A DNA stretch of 64,000 nucleotides from Pseudo-nitzschia pungens (Eukaryota; Bacillariophyta; Bacillariophyceae; Bacillariales; Bacillariaceae), in contig CM074766.1 in the NCBI GenBank assembly GCA_037355855.1, positions 1,178,001-1,242,000 of the forward strand, in the 5' to 3' direction. A program made the position numbers and the translations under genes. This document shows, one piece after another, positions 22,774 through 35,900 of the stretch (the first letter of the stretch is position 1; the number at the start of each line of letters is the position of its first letter). The notes below the pieces were generated by a model that saw only the letters and a list, made by a program, of their open reading frames with translations, made no database searches and had not been told where the DNA came from.

Positions 22774-25700
22774 ATGAGCCTTGCTCACTCGAATGATAGT
22801 GCTAAATCGTGCATATCGTCCCTGACGATTCTACATTCCAAACCAGAACGCCGTGCCGCTGGCCCGGCGTCTTCGGACGATTGGAGCGGTCTCCCTGACC
22901 ATCCCCATTCTCGAGATCCCCCTCGGAGACGTTCCCAGCATCCTCCTTCGTTGCGTTGCTCCCCCTACCCCCACCACGATTGCTCGTCCCATGCACGTGT
23001 CCGAAGCAACAGCCTGGGCTCAAGCCACTCTCACCACAGCCATTCTTACAGCGACCATCGAAAACGGATGCACATCGATCGGGACACGACAATTTCCTCG
23101 CGGGCCGTCATGATTGGGCGCGGATGCTGCGTCGTGTTCGTGCTGACCGTTGCGGGTTTGTTCGGATTTCTGACATACCAGTAAGTCCGGACTGTTAAAG
23201 GTCAAAGACGCATGTACCGTACTTCTTATCGATGGGACACTGCATTCTCACACGGGACAATTCATCCGATACGGTTGCACAAAGCACAAAAGAGGGACGA
23301 GTTGTTGATTCTGATCTACAATGCTTTCGTACTTATTCATTTTCATCCTCTCACTCTCACTCTCGCTGTCGCGCAAACTACTCTCACGTTCACGTCTTTC
23401 TTTTCATGCTCCCTTGTCCGTTGTTGACCACATGTTCGTCATTGCATGTTCATGAACACATCAATTTCATGATCACGTGCTAATAATCATCCACAACACG
23501 TTCACGATATGTTTCTTCTACTGTCGTCATAATACCAATGATGTAACTCATCTATTCGATGGCATGCTCCAATGCATTGAATTTTTGTTCCAAATCGAAC
23601 ATAAACAGCTGCTTACACATGGCCGAAACCAAGATGGCTTCTGAACAATACGACAGCTTAACAAGGAATGCCCTCCTCAAGGTTCGGGGTCTAGCCGAAA
23701 CCAAACTAGTGCACGGAACCCAAATCATGGCGAAACACGTTGGATGGGCATACCCAAATGCCTCGGAAGACTGGCCCTTTGTGTGGGTACCATCTTATTG
23801 GGACATCATGGAGGAAGTCTTGCCCACCAGCGTCCGGAGCGGTGTCAATCTGGCACCCATCGTGCTCCCCGAACAAGCTGCGGCCTTCGAAGACTTTGCC
23901 TACGAAAAGTTTGCCGAAAACTTTGGTCCGAACACTACCATGGGAGCTACTTCCCATTTTGGAAAGGGAATCTGGGTGGAGGATCCGCTTCGAGTCGACA
24001 CTAGCGACCATCGATACCATGATACTACCGGAATCCCCCTCTACGACGGAAGTCCCTACAACTATCTGGCGCCGAAACTCCAGGATGGACTCGTTCACAC
24101 GCCCTATACAATGATGAACGTCCATGGGTTCGAGCTCCAAGGAAAAGCGTTGGACGCCGTTATGAATTGCTCCAAAGCACGCAAGGAGAAGGCGAACGAG
24201 ATGGGAGCGACAGCTAACCGATATCGAAGCTATCATCGTCATACCGAGGGCTGTGAGAATTCCGAAGGCTTGACCTGTGCCTCCCATCCAAGGCAAACCC
24301 GCTGCAGCGCGCTGAGCGGAATGCTCCCCCCCAAAGACATAGAGGACGAGCACGGTATTAGCGGGTTCATCGCTACGCCGATCTTCCCCGCCAACGATCC
24401 ATACGAGTTGGTTGGATACATTTTTGGGATCGTGTATTGGATCGAGTTGTTGATCGATATTTTCCCCCAGGAGACGGTTGGCATCGATTGCGTCTTTGCC
24501 GATCTCGATCACCAATACACGTATGCCATCAATCGCAACAACACTTCTAAACTGCTCTGCGAGGGGGACTGTCACGACACACGCTACGATCGCTTTCGGA
24601 GAACCACACATATCGTTGACCCAGACTTGGTGAGCGAGGGATCCATCGACTACCAGCTGACGTGCTACCCGAACCGGGAGTTCTTTCGTGCCTATCAAAC
24701 CGAGAATCCCGTGGCTGCTTCGTTCTATGCCGTGGTCGTAATTTTGACCATGTCCATTCTCTTCTTCTTCTACGATTACTGCGTCCGCCGAGAATTCTCG
24801 GCCAAGAAGGACCTCTTCGAAGCCAAGCGGAAATTTGTTCGGTTCGTGTCACACGAAGGTACGTTTTTTTCGCATTTGATGGATTGCTTTTGGGAAAAGA
24901 ATTGGATTATATTTCGTTTCCCTCTATTAATTTGCTTCGTGAGATTCTGTTTGAAGCGTTGAGATAGCAATCATTCTTCTCCGTTTCCGAAGAACGATCG
25001 CATGACCTCAGGCATCCATTCGCAACTTGAATCCAACACGCAAGATCTCAAACATGTTTCGCTTCTTTTATCGTTCTCTTGCATGTAAATTTTTTTTTTC
25101 GAATCGATAATTTGTCACACGCATTAATATTGACAACTGAAAATCTTATAGTGAGAACTCCAATGAATTCCGTTTGCATGGGGTTAAGCGTCATCCACGA
25201 AGAATTCTCGAAGGCAATCCTGCATGAAACGTCAGATGGCACCCAAACGAGGTACCACGAACCGCAACTCGGAAGGGAACAGATTGGGCACTGGCTCGAT
25301 CTCGCGAATGAGATTTCAAGCAATGCTCATGCATCTGTAGAAATTCTGGACGATTTCCTCAACTACGACAAAATCTCTTCAGGAGAACTGACACTGGAAT
25401 ACACTATTGTTTCGGCATGGAAGCTGATTGAAGGCGCGGTATCGGAATTCAAGTTGCCAATGGCAAAGAAAAAAATCAGATTACATCTCTCATTGCCAAA
25501 CACCATGCAGCTGGATAGTACGACTAACAACACTGACGTGACCGACCCTAATGTCTTAGAGCCTTTCCCACATAGGCAGTGGGTCCCGCGAGAGAACCAT
25601 GGCCTTAATTTTGATGAAACACCCTATCAGCAGAATGCTGAAAATTCGAAGCACAATCACGATTTTGAAGATGTCGAGGCTAGTGGTGACAGAAACGATT

Positions 25701-26941
25701 TGTGTTCCCACAGCCAAGACCTGAAGATCATTTGTGATTCGGTCCGAATCACACAGGTCATCCGCAACTTGGTTAGCAATGCCATTAAATTTTCGAAGGA
25801 AGAAGGCGACATCTACATCTCGGTTAAATTTGAAGAGACGAAACGCAAGCCGACTAAAACCTTTGAATTGAAGAGCAAAGATGTAATAAGCTGCAAAAAG
25901 TCAGGCGACCTTGTGTTCACCATCAAGGATAACGGAGTGGGCATGACAGCATCACAATTGACGAACCTATTCCAATCGGGAGTGCAATTTGATGTGAATA
26001 GCTTGCAGGCTGGTAAGGGGTCTGGTCTAGGGCTTTACATATCAAAGGGTATAACGGAACAGCATGGAGGGACACTCTCAGCGGAATCGAATGGACTTGG
26101 TTTAGGGACAACTTTCTCCGTGACACTCCCTGTCTTCAGCGTGCCATTCGAAGTGCAGCAGTCACACCTAGAGCTGCAATATGATTCTTGGAACAGGAAC
26201 ACTGATAGGTCGAGTCTCCCATGGGAATCAACCTCGGTGACGACAACCGAGACGCACGATGGTAATGGTGGTGACGTGGATCCCGAAGACAACGGTCTGA
26301 AAGACGCTCCCGAGGGAAAGCTTTCCCAAGATGATGTTGGTTGCAAAGACCACAAATCTCTGTCCGAACTAAAAATATTGTTGGTAGACGACTCTAAGAG
26401 CAACCGCAAACTCTTGGACAGGTTGCTAACTATGCGGGGGCACAAATGTGAACACGCGGAAGACGGACACATCGGTGTGGAAATGACAATACACGCAGAG
26501 GAAATGTCAGATCCCTACGACATTGTCTTGATGGATTACGAAATGCCAACAATGAATGGACCAGAAGCGGTCCACAATATTCGAGAGTACGACTGTGATG
26601 TGTTTGTTATTGGGGTTACGGGGAACATCATGGTCGAAGATGTGAATTACTTCAAACAGTGTGGAGCGAATCTGGTTTTGCGAAAACCCTTCCGGGTGAA
26701 GGAATTCGAAACACTTGTCCAGGAAAGTCTCAAACACGATGACAGAGGCAGAGTCGTCGAGAAAATGTCCGGTGAACTCGAGTTGATCACATTGGGTCTG
26801 ATGCAGCAACAGCAGCGCGACGAGAGCTTGAACGACAGCAAGTTGCACCGTAGTGATCCATCACCTTCGCCATCTCTCCACATTTCTGGTTCCTGTGAGG
26901 ACGCGAATAGCATCGGTTGTTCTCTACAGCCAGTATCATAG
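22774..26941 (+). CDS. Hybrid sensor histidine kinase with extracellular sensor and receiver domain
   Basis: Exons are 22774-23180, 23609-24858 and 25152-26941, about 1148 residues. A cytosolic His/Ser-rich N-terminus precedes the first membrane segment (GCCVVFVLTVAGLFGFLTY). An extracellular region of about 370 residues follows, with WPFVWVP, which resembles CHASE-type sensors. The second membrane segment is FYAVVVILTMSILFFFYDYC. The phospho-acceptor box FVSHEVRTPMN (His551) is rebuilt exactly across the second intron. The ATPase has an N box (RNLVSNAIKFS), G1 (DNGVGM), F box and G2 (GKGSGLGLY). The receiver has the acidic pair in LLVDDSKSN, the phospho-acceptor Asp1014 in LMDYEMP, a conserved Thr in VTGN and the Lys in RKPF. 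All catalytic residues are present. The ligand is unknown. The protein probably sits in the plasma membrane. Confidence 0.9.
23181..23608 (+). other. Intron 1 of sensor histidine kinase
   Basis: The donor is GTAAGTCC and the acceptor AACAG, phase 2, 428 bases. It joins the first membrane segment to CLHMAETKMASEQYDSL. The acceptor is chosen by frame and could lie a few codons away. Confidence 0.65.
24859..25151 (+). other. Intron 2 of sensor histidine kinase
   Basis: The donor is GTACG and the acceptor CTTATAG, 293 bases, phase 1. The splice falls inside the H-box and restores SHE-V-RTPMN exactly, so the boundaries are secure. Confidence 0.92.
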
Positions 26942-28101
26942 CCTCCAGAAATCGAAATGGATCTTCTACCGCTTACTAGTCATCCCTCCTACCATGCATA
27001 CGCTGCACAGAGTGCAAAGCATTCAAACACGGAATAGGAGATCGCTCAGCTTCCAGCAACAACGAAGAACATGGACTGGCACAATTTTGCATTTTTCTTT
27101 TTATACATCACCTATACCATTCATACATTTTTTCAAATCAATTTTAATGAAGCCAATTGATGATTCTCTTAGCGAGAATCATCATAGCATCCAGCAACTT
27201 CTCGGGTTGTCAGGGAGCACAATTTTGTCTCTATAGACCACATTCAAACTACATTCAGTAAGTTAAAACCACACGAACTACGAAACTTGCACAGATCTAG
27301 GCCATCAAGCAGAAACAAATGCGTACTCGTCGTTGTTCGTCAGATGTGAATGGAAATCCAAGGCTTATAATACGTTCCGTGAAACAAAACATCTCTGAAA
27401 ACTAGGTTTTTCGTCTCAAGTCTTTTTTGTTGTATTTTATGGTTCGCGAACAGCACAATCATGCCAGCCATTGCTATCATTTTTTAATCTGAATTTTTGG
27501 TCCTTCTTGTTGCATGCGTAGACATAAAGTCTTCATACTGACGCTTTCTGGCACATTTTCATGCTGTCGATTGTATTTTGATTCACAGATTCCCGCATCG
27601 TTGCTATTTCCTAGAATGCATGAGATAGTTTGAGAATAGCAATCCTAGGCTTGGTATACTGTTTCAACGCAGAGCCAAATTCCTCCTCGTCATGCATAGA
27701 GAAACAGTTCGCAGTTCTTTTCTACTGCAGTGTTTGCGACATATTCATAATAAGATTCTTCTTCCTCTTGGTTCCATTAAGAATACACTTACCTGGTACG
27801 TACCTAAGCATTCTAGTTTATGCGGGAATCCGCCAAATCCATTCTACAAAAGCATCTACAAGATAAAATTTTAAAAAATAATAATTACTTTGATCACTTC
27901 ACAAAGGGTTACGCTGGAGTCTAATTGAATGAGATGTAATGCAAGGTCACTAACCGGGTGGACAGACTGATTGCGTCGTGTCCCCTGATTTCCAAGAACG
28001 AGAGGGGATCGACAAGTCGGCAGCCCTGCCACGCTGCAGAACCACACATGCACGCATCGCATTTCCATTCTTTGTCATTACGAGTTGTTCTTTCGTCCTT
28101 T
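26942..28101. other. Intergenic
   Basis: I see no gene. A/T-rich unique sequence lies between two convergent genes and should hold both 3' ends. Confidence 0.5.
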
Positions 28102-28782
28102 TCAGAGACTGAGGCGGAACTTCGCGAGGTTTTCCAGAGCGGCATCCGAGATCTCGTCTCCGGTCTCGGCCAAGATCTCGGCAATGTGCTTCTTTACGGG
28201 TTCGACAACCTCGTCGTGGTGGCTCTTCACTCGTGCGCTTTCTTCCTGCGCCCGAAGGGCTCGCAACTTTTCGTACCATTTCTCTTCTTGCTGTTTGAGG
28301 TACCGGTCTTCTTCGAATTTGCCCTAGCGGCGGCGACGAGAAAACGTAGTGTGGAAGGAAGGATAGTCGGCCAGCCACATATTTAACATATTCAATGCGA
28401 GTCGAATTAGGAGTGTAGGAAGTCATTGTTTTTCAATAGGTATGTTCAGAAGTATCCATGGTTCCATGGTATTGCGTGTCGGTTTGATTGTTTGAAGTCG
28501 GCATGCGTTCACAGATTTATTGGCAAAACGAAAAAGGGAAATATTGAGAGACGACAGGGCACAAACCATATGCATACCTCAGCGTTTCTTCGAACCATTC
28601 CAAGTCAGACATCTTCTTTCCATGTCTAGTTTCAATTCATCGAAGGAACAGCAGCTACTTACCCGAAGACGAGCGTGATCTTCAAATGCCATCATCGTTC
28701 GGCGACTTGTGTTGACAACGACGGAACTCCGACGAAGAGCCGGAACGAAGAAGCGACGGGATGCTACTTGGAAGGTGGACAT
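28102..28782 (-). CDS. Mitochondrial F1F0-ATPase inhibitor (IF1)-like protein
   Basis: Exon 1 is 28782-28663 and exon 2 is 28323-28102, with a GT-AG intron of 339 bases; the product is 113 residues. The first 35 residues are rich in Arg, Ser and Val without acids, like a mitochondrial targeting peptide (ASRRFFVPALRRSS). The splice creates DHARLRGKFEEDRYLKQQEEK, close to the inhibitory segment of the IATP family (G-x-F-x-x-x-E-E-x-x-Y-x-R/K-Q); only part is quoted here. A charged helix with likely coiled-coil character follows and ends at KFRLSL. IF1 blocks ATP hydrolysis by the F1 motor when the proton gradient falls. Family assignment rests on the short motif and size. Another helical mitochondrial protein remains possible. 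Confidence 0.68.
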
Positions 28783-30997
28783 GGTTGTAGTTGCTAGTGA
28801 TGGTGGTGTTTGAAATCTATGTGTTGGTTTCTCGCGATGGTTCCGATCAATGCCGATGATTATCTAACTTATTTGTTCGACAGGTCAGGTAGGAGGGTGG
28901 ATTCTTTTTCGTTGTTTGGGTCTTTGTAATTGTATTGAGTATCGAATTGTGAGACAAGAATCTGTTACGGAACTCGGATGCGCTTCGCAACGAGAAGGCC
29001 TGTCAAGACATCTCACGACAGTTGTGACACAGAGACATCTTGATATGAGAACCACAATGGAACAAACCATCACACTGGGACAACCGTCACGACAGAAACT
29101 TCAATTGAACATCACTACTACCTTCAATCATCATGCACGTATCTTTTTGCGAACATCGAATATCTTCTCTTTCACAAGCACACGACTGAAATGGAGGACA
29201 ACTTCGTTTAATTGATTACGAAGTAAGTTAAAATCTTACTTCGTACTTTACGGAGTAAGATTACGAAGTAAAAACTACGAAGAAGTCTTAAATACTTCCG
29301 AAAAAAATCCGACACAACTCGACTCAGTCGACCAGGAACAAGACAACAACTAGAAGCCTATTAGTCTTGTTGATCAGTTAGTGACTGTTCTGTTGCTAAC
29401 AGCAAGATGTATGCTGCATGCAACAGAATTCATAGATCAAATCAAGTCTAACACATCAGTAGGTAAATTTCTTTCAACGGAAGATGGGAAAGGATCAGAA
29501 CCCATTTTCTCCGGTTCATAGAGTTGAGTTGTTGTTCTTCTTCTTGTTGGTTCGTCAGCAGGAGACAGGACTAGAAGTCCATCATTTCAGATGTCGAGAG
29601 GAAAACCGCTGTATGATAAAGGAAGAACAAAATTTGTAAGGCCAAAACAACTAGAGTTGGAAGGATGAAAGTTGAACGATGAATACACCGAACGCATCCG
29701 ATACAACGTTCTCTGATGGAAACGTCTTGTGCACCACCAGGACCGCGACAACAACAACAACAACAACAAGAAGAAGACGACGACGAGTTCGTACTACTAC
29801 TACTACTACCATCTTGCCACAAATCAATGCAAGACTCGTGCTCTCCTGTGGAAAGGGGTCTACCCCCCAAGCGAGATGGTATTGGTGACGAATAGTGTAA
29901 AATATCTAATTTATACTCTCGACCCTACCAGCAAGGTTGCACTTAGTGCAGATGCTAGCATGGGTTCACAGAGTGCTGGCGCCCCTAAAATGTATGGTAT
30001 CAGGGGAGCGGGCAGATATTGGTGACGAATAAAGAACGTGGAGTCGATGCACTAGGAAAGGCGTCATTGAAGGTTGCTTCCCAAAACATTTCAATGATTG
30101 CTGGCTCGATAGAGGAAAGCTGCTTGCTTGCTTTCGCAGCCGGGCAGATAGGCAGGCAAGCAACAAGCACGCATTCAGTATTGCATTGGGATAGGGATGC
30201 AACCTGCGATTCTAAATTAGCAGAGGAGGACGTATTTGCTACTAGCAGTACTGTGAGCATCCCGGCCACGGTTTTCGGCATGCTGGTAAAGATTCTTCGT
30301 ACACGTACTAGTTCGAACAGCCGTTTCTGAAGTGGCGGCGGAGAGTGATGTGGACTAGTAGCTCTAGTGCATACCCGCTTTTTTGGTCTCGGTCTTCGCT
30401 AATGATGGTAAAGAAATGGGACACGAGACGAAATCGTTTTTGTTGATGCAAAGAAATTTGCTTGCGCGGTTGCGAAAAACAATGTTCTGTACTACTACTA
30501 GATACATGAGAGTTTTCAAGTTGTACGGTGGCGGTGGGCTTCCACGCCAAGTTGTGATTTTCTCCCAATGCTGGGAGGAGTGTGGCTCGTTTCCTCTCCA
30601 CTCCACTTCACTCCACTCCACTCCGCTCCACCCGTGTTCAGTGCGTGGTATCCTTTGGTTCCAACCGATAGAACGGTGTTGGTACGCCTCCGACCGATCC
30701 TGTGCAGGCAAACACAATTTTCACAAAAAGTACGTGGTTGCCTTCGAATGAGTCGAGAGTCCTTGTTGCAGCCCCCAACGAATCACTATGATTGACGCAT
30801 ATCATTATTGTTTCCTTCTAATGCAGAGTTTGATGACGAACGCACCCGTCGGTCCCTTGCCAGTCCGTGCCAGCTTCGGAGAACGTGATTCCCGGGGGCG
30901 ATCGCCTCGCACCCCGATGCGACGAGCGAGAAAGTCCGATACCGAAACAACCGCGGTTCCACAAACATCACCGGGAACTCGGCCGACAAGATATCCG
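28783..30997. other. Intergenic, repeat patches
   Basis: I see no gene. Repeats include GTAAGTT/TACGAAGTAA tracts at 29215-29285, an ACA run followed by AAG and TAC runs at 29748-29812, and CCACT pentamers near 30597-30633. An imperfect direct duplication at 30936-31028 covers the end of the lipase gene and is listed separately. Confidence 0.45.
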
Positions 30998-31028
30998 CTA
31001 CCGAACCAGCCGCGGTCCCACAAACATC
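30936..31028. repeat. Imperfect tandem duplication over the lipase stop codon
   Basis: The segment 30936-30969 matches 30995-31028 at an offset of 59 bases, with about four mismatches in 34. The right copy holds the lipase stop codon; the left copy has a sense codon at the same place. Confidence 0.75.
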
Positions 31029-32185
31029 CCCAGATACTTGCAGTGGTCGAGAATGTTCCAGGCCACCGGAAGATTGGCGTCGGCGGCGCCGCTTGGATCG
31101 GCATCCGGGTAGACCACTGGTCGATCGTGCTCGCAGAGGACCTCCCTGCCCAGGATCCCAAATCCCAGGGCCTCCCACAGAGGACCGTTTTGCCGCAGAA
31201 TGGGGTCCCTGTAATGGACGTAGTTCTCGACCACGGCCCGCCCAAAGAGGGACGCGTTCCAGTCCTCGGCCAGTGCCGCGCTGACGAGGCGGGGCCCGCC
31301 AAAGGTGACAACCCCCGAGAGCGCGCCGGGGTCGTTGTCCGGACGGCTCTGATGCCTGGCAGCGCACAGAAGCGCGTTGGCGGCACCGAGGGAGTGGCCG
31401 GTAAAGACCATGCGGACGGGATCGTCGGAGCGCTCGGCAATGGCATCCAGCTCCGGCTCCAGGAGTTTCCACAATCCCTCGGAGGAATCTTGGAAACCCT
31501 CGTGGACGGTCTTGGCCTCGCTTCCGCCGGGGGCTGCGATGTTTTCCTTCAGCGTTACGAGCCTGAATTTCAGGTTGGTCGAAAAATTGATGGGCGTGGC
31601 GCTTCCCCGAAAGGCGACGACGAGGGTAGTGGTCGTGGCTTGGTCATTTCCATTGCCATCGAAGGCGAGGCCAGAGCGAAAGACGGTGACCCCAGATTCG
31701 CTCTTGGGATCGATGACCTGGACCAGGGGTTCCAGGAGGGGTTGCGACGATTGCTGTGCTGCACTGGGAAAGTAGGGAGACGCCTGCATCGTTCCGTCGG
31801 AAGACGACAAGTAGGACAGGGAGGACGCTACCACCAGGTGCTCTAGCGTCCGGGTATCCCTGGAAAATCGCTGCGACGAAGAGGACGTGCCGATCTCAGC
31901 GTCGCCGGGTGGTTCCGCGGCGAGACGCATCGTAATGAAGCGGGAAACGCCGCTTCCGATCCTGCCGACGAACGGGTTGCGCGGGAATCCTTCGCACCGA
32001 TCCGACACCGTCAAGGGTTGCGACCGCTTGCCGTGGAAGGAAAATGCGGCTGCACAGACCAGGCAATGCATCGCAGCGATCATGGAAGCCGCCGCAACAA
32101 CTGCAAGCCATCGATTGTGCGGGCGGCGCAGGTCCCTCGCTCGGGAACGTTTTTGTGGGGATTGCAATCCTTTCCACGGAAGCAT
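30998..32185 (-). CDS. Class 3 lipase (alpha/beta hydrolase), secretory or plastid-targeted
   Basis: The reading frame is 395 residues from the ATG at 32185. A hydrophobic segment at about residues 27-48 (WLAVVAAASMIAAMHCLVCAAA) ends in AAA-FSFHG, like the cleavage context of diatom bipartite plastid signals, where Phe follows the cut. The Lipase_3 core is clear: LVVAFRGS with the oxyanion region, FTGHSLGAANALL with nucleophile Ser265, VVTFGGPRL, the Asp in VHYRDPI (about residue 327) and the His in LDHCKYLG (about 381), completing the triad. The substrate is probably acylglycerols or galactolipids. The stop codon lies within a small tandem duplication, so the exact C-terminus may vary. No intron is seen. 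Confidence 0.88.
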   Translation of the reverse strand: MLPWKGLQSPQKRSRARDLRRPHNRWLAVVAAASMIAAMHCLVCAAAFSFHGKRSQPLTVSDRCEGFPRNPFVGRIGSGVSRFITMRLAAEPPGDAEIGTSSSSQRFSRDTRTLEHLVVASSLSYLSSSDGTMQASPYFPSAAQQSSQPLLEPLVQVIDPKSESGVTVFRSGLAFDGNGNDQATTTTLVVAFRGSATPINFSTNLKFRLVTLKENIAAPGGSEAKTVHEGFQDSSEGLWKLLEPELDAIAERSDDPVRMVFTGHSLGAANALLCAARHQSRPDNDPGALSGVVTFGGPRLVSAALAEDWNASLFGRAVVENYVHYRDPILRQNGPLWEALGFGILGREVLCEHDRPVVYPDADPSGAADANLPVAWNILDHCKYLGMFVGPRLVR

Positions 32186-32923
32186 TGTCGTTGTTGTTAT
32201 CTTGTCGTCGTGGTTGTTGTTATCGTTGTCGAGAACTGTTGGTTTTGTTGGATTGTCGACGTGCCAGTCCTATTGTTTCTATTCTATTCTATACGCCAAC
32301 TTTTATGATCGATCAAATGGATATGGTTATCACCGTGTGTGTCCTTCCATTGCCGGCATCACTCACCAAACCAGTATCGATACGAATCCGCAATGAGCCG
32401 AAAAATAAAGATGTGTCATGGTCAAAAGAGAGAGTGACGCGATGATAGCCGTGTCGAATTGGAGCTGAGTTTCATCCGAAAAGATCTCAAGATGAATCAC
32501 GAGTGACTACCGAATGAAAATCTGAATCCAACGAGTCTAACTTTATAGTCGATTACTATTTCAAATCGAATCACGAATGAAAGAACAGGACTAACTTTCG
32601 TTTTGGTCGTGGAAGTTCCAACGCACGAAGGACGTGCGACCATGCTTGATCGAATGAATCGAATGAATGAATCTCAATCGACCATCCCCCAAAAACTTGT
32701 GCGACAGCCGAATAAGTTGACGATGATTTTAGTGAAGGAACCAGGGACCCGACACTCTCATCAAAACACGACCCTGAGCCCAGAGCGGTATCGCACTATC
32801 ACTATCATCGTAACCGTCTGCTGCCCAACAACGACTGTCCAAAAGTCCGAATCTGTCACCGTAGAAAGCGTTGTTTGTTTCGCAGACGCACGTGCTCGAA
32901 TCCGTACATAAATCGCAATCACT
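32186..32923. other. Divergent intergenic region
   Basis: This is the shared upstream region of the lipase (-) and TFIP11-like (+) genes. GTTGTT/GTCGTC tracts lie at 32190-32230 and GAATGAATC repeats near 32650. No promoter element was identified. Confidence 0.45.
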
Positions 32924-35900
32924 ATGGAGGGCTACGACGACGACATCGACGACGAAAACGAATGGAAGGCCATCGATAGCGACGAGGAGCCGGGGCACGA
33001 CGAGCGACACGACGAGACGGTAGAGCGGGACGACGATGTCGACATTGGATTCCGAAGCCACCAGTTTCAATACGGAGCGCACGGTCGAAATCGAAACCGG
33101 ACCCGCAGGCAGAACCAGGACGAGGCCATCTACGGAGTCTTTTACGAGAGTGACGGCGAGGATCGCAACCGACGAATACGAGGATCCGACAATGCGGGTG
33201 CGGAGGCTCCGGTCTTTGTGGCGGCCAGCAAGAGCGACGCGGCTCCCGTGTTTGTGGCGGCGAGCCGGAGCCAACCAGAATCCACGGGCGATGGTGACGA
33301 CACCTCCTCCCCACCGAAGGCTGCGGCGGCTCCCGTGTTTGTGAACGCAGGGGCAGGCTCGTCCGCAGCCGGCGAGAACGAGAACGAGAACGAGAACGCC
33401 TCCCCGGAGAATCGGGAAGCATCGGAAACCGCCGCGGCAGCCGCGAAGGCAGAGGACGAGGAAAAGGCGAGGGAAGAGGCCGCCGAAGCCGAGCGCATCC
33501 GGAAGGAGCAGCAGGAAGCCGACGACCACTTTCTCGATCTCCTGGAAAAGGCCAAGGCGCGGAACAAACGCTCCCGGTCGCAGCGCTCCACGATTCCGTC
33601 GGCTCCCGCCGAGCCGTCCGCGCAAGTGGGAGGAATCGGACTCGGTGCGCAATCGCAGGGCGGAGGACTGGGTCTGGGTGCGGGACTCCCGTCGTCTTTT
33701 GGGGGCAACACGGGCCTCGGGGGAGGAGGCGGGTTGGGACTGGGATTCGGAAGGGAGGAAGCCCCCATCCGGAAGGATCCCACCGTTGCAACATGGGAAA
33801 AGCACACCAAAGGATTCGGTAGCAAGCTTCTGGCCAAGATGGGATGGAAGGGATCCGGGGGGCTGGGATCGAACAGGCGGACCTTTCGGGGCGAGGCAAC
33901 CACTGCAGCCCAGGAGTCTTCTGCCGGCGGTGCGACCACCGATGCTCCGAAAGCAGCCACTACAGCCGCTGCATCTGCTGCATCCGCATCCGCGCCCAAG
34001 GACCGTCAAAAAGGGTATCTCCCGTCCCGTCGAGGTGGTCGTCCGTCCCAGCAACATGGGTCTGGGTTTCGGAAACTTCAAAGAGGCCAGCCAGCTCAAA
34101 GCCAACCGTCGGATCGAGGCGGAAGTCCGGGGAATCGACTACGACGCGCAGCTCCGCAAGGAAAAGGAGGAACAGCGCCGCAAGCGTCGCCGGACGCAGA
34201 GGCAGCGGTACGGGGACGACTTTGACGAAGATGGGTACAGCGATGACGGCGAGAACGACGATCCTTCTGCGCACATTCAGAGCTCGGCCATTGGCTCCAC
34301 GGACGATATCCTGAAGCACCAATCCTGGAAGACCCGGAGATCCAAGCGCCAAAAAAAGCCAAAGAATGCGGTCCCGGAATTCATTCCCTACACCGAACTC
34401 CTCGAACGCCAGAAGAAAGCCGGCTCCAGCCAACCCGTGGTCATCGACATGCGGGGACCGAGCTCCTCCCAATCCCCCTCCGCATCCCCGGAACTGGGGG
34501 AGGAGTTGCTCTACAACGTGTCGTTCTTGCTCAACACGTACGAGAACAAGCTTCACTCTGCGGCCCGCTACATTGATTCGTCACTCAAACCCAAGATCGA
34601 GGCGGCCAACCGGGAGATTGCCGAGCTCGAGGAGCGCTCCCGCACCGTGGCGTCCCGGCTGGACAAGCTCGAAAGGGCGCAGGCAATTGCTGATCGCGTC
34701 CAGGAGGCGACGGTGGGCCTCCAAAACAGTCCGTCTGGCATCGACTCCTGTCGCCGCATCGTGGAAGAATCGGTGGCGGAGTTGAGAGACGTCTTTTCTC
34801 TGGAGGAGCGGAAGGAACTCCGGTTTTGGGACGTCCTTGCTCCGACCCTTCTGGGTCCGATCGTCCGGGCCACGCTCGATCACTGGAATCCCTGTTTCGA
34901 GAACAGCGACGATAGCAACAGCAAGGGATTGGGCGACAGAGATCGAAACATCATCGATTCCTTTTTCGACTACACGTTTCTGGGCGGTATCAACAAGAGT
35001 AGCAACAAGGAAAGCCGGAGGTTGTGCGAGTCTCTGATACGGACCCAATTGATCCCCAAACTCAAGACCGACATCGAGGCTGAATCCTCCCCGAGTTGGG
35101 ATCCGATCCGCAATCCGTACGTGGTATTGGATCTGTACGAGTACCTTCGCACCAGGGCAAAGGCTTTTGACGAGGCGGCTTTCGCGAAGCCGAGCAGCCG
35201 TCGCAGCAAAAAGGATGACGAAGAGGACCCGAATCAGATCTTTCCGTCCGGGACCGTTTCGGAGGACGAGTCCGAGGACGGGACGCAGTCGCGATCGTCC
35301 GGGTCCGATCTGGCAGGGCACATTCGCCACGAATTGATCGTGAGCGCCGTGTATCCGAAACTCCTCGGCGCGGTTCAGCGCTGGAGACCGACTCTGTCCC
35401 AAACCCCGAACGTCTTTTCCACGCAAAAAAAGAGGGGACAACTGGACGATCCGCTACACCTTTGGGTGCTCCCCTGGCTCCCGCACATCGACCATCCGGG
35501 ATTGCTCCCGAATCTCTTCGCGGAGTGCAAGCGCAAAATCAAGAGTGCGCTTTCCGTGCTCCAGCGCTCGGTCTCGTCCTCCAAGCGAAACGAAGACGGC
35601 GGTGACGAGAACGATGCCGATCGAAACTATGTGTTTGCCGTCCTCGATCTGCTGCGACCATGGCAAGGCATCGTGATGGGTGCCAAAGCCCTGCAAAAAA
35701 TGGTCGCGAGCGACACGTTGGTCCTGTTGCGACTGGCTCGCCTTTTGTCCTCCTCAACTTCGTTATGGAACGGAGAACAATCCGGAAAACCAGCCGCCGT
35801 TCATCGCAATCTCGTGCTGCTGTTTGAGCTCCACAGCCGGACCCTGATTTCTGATGCGGACTTTTTGAGCCTGGTCGAGGGACCGGTATTGGCACACTGG

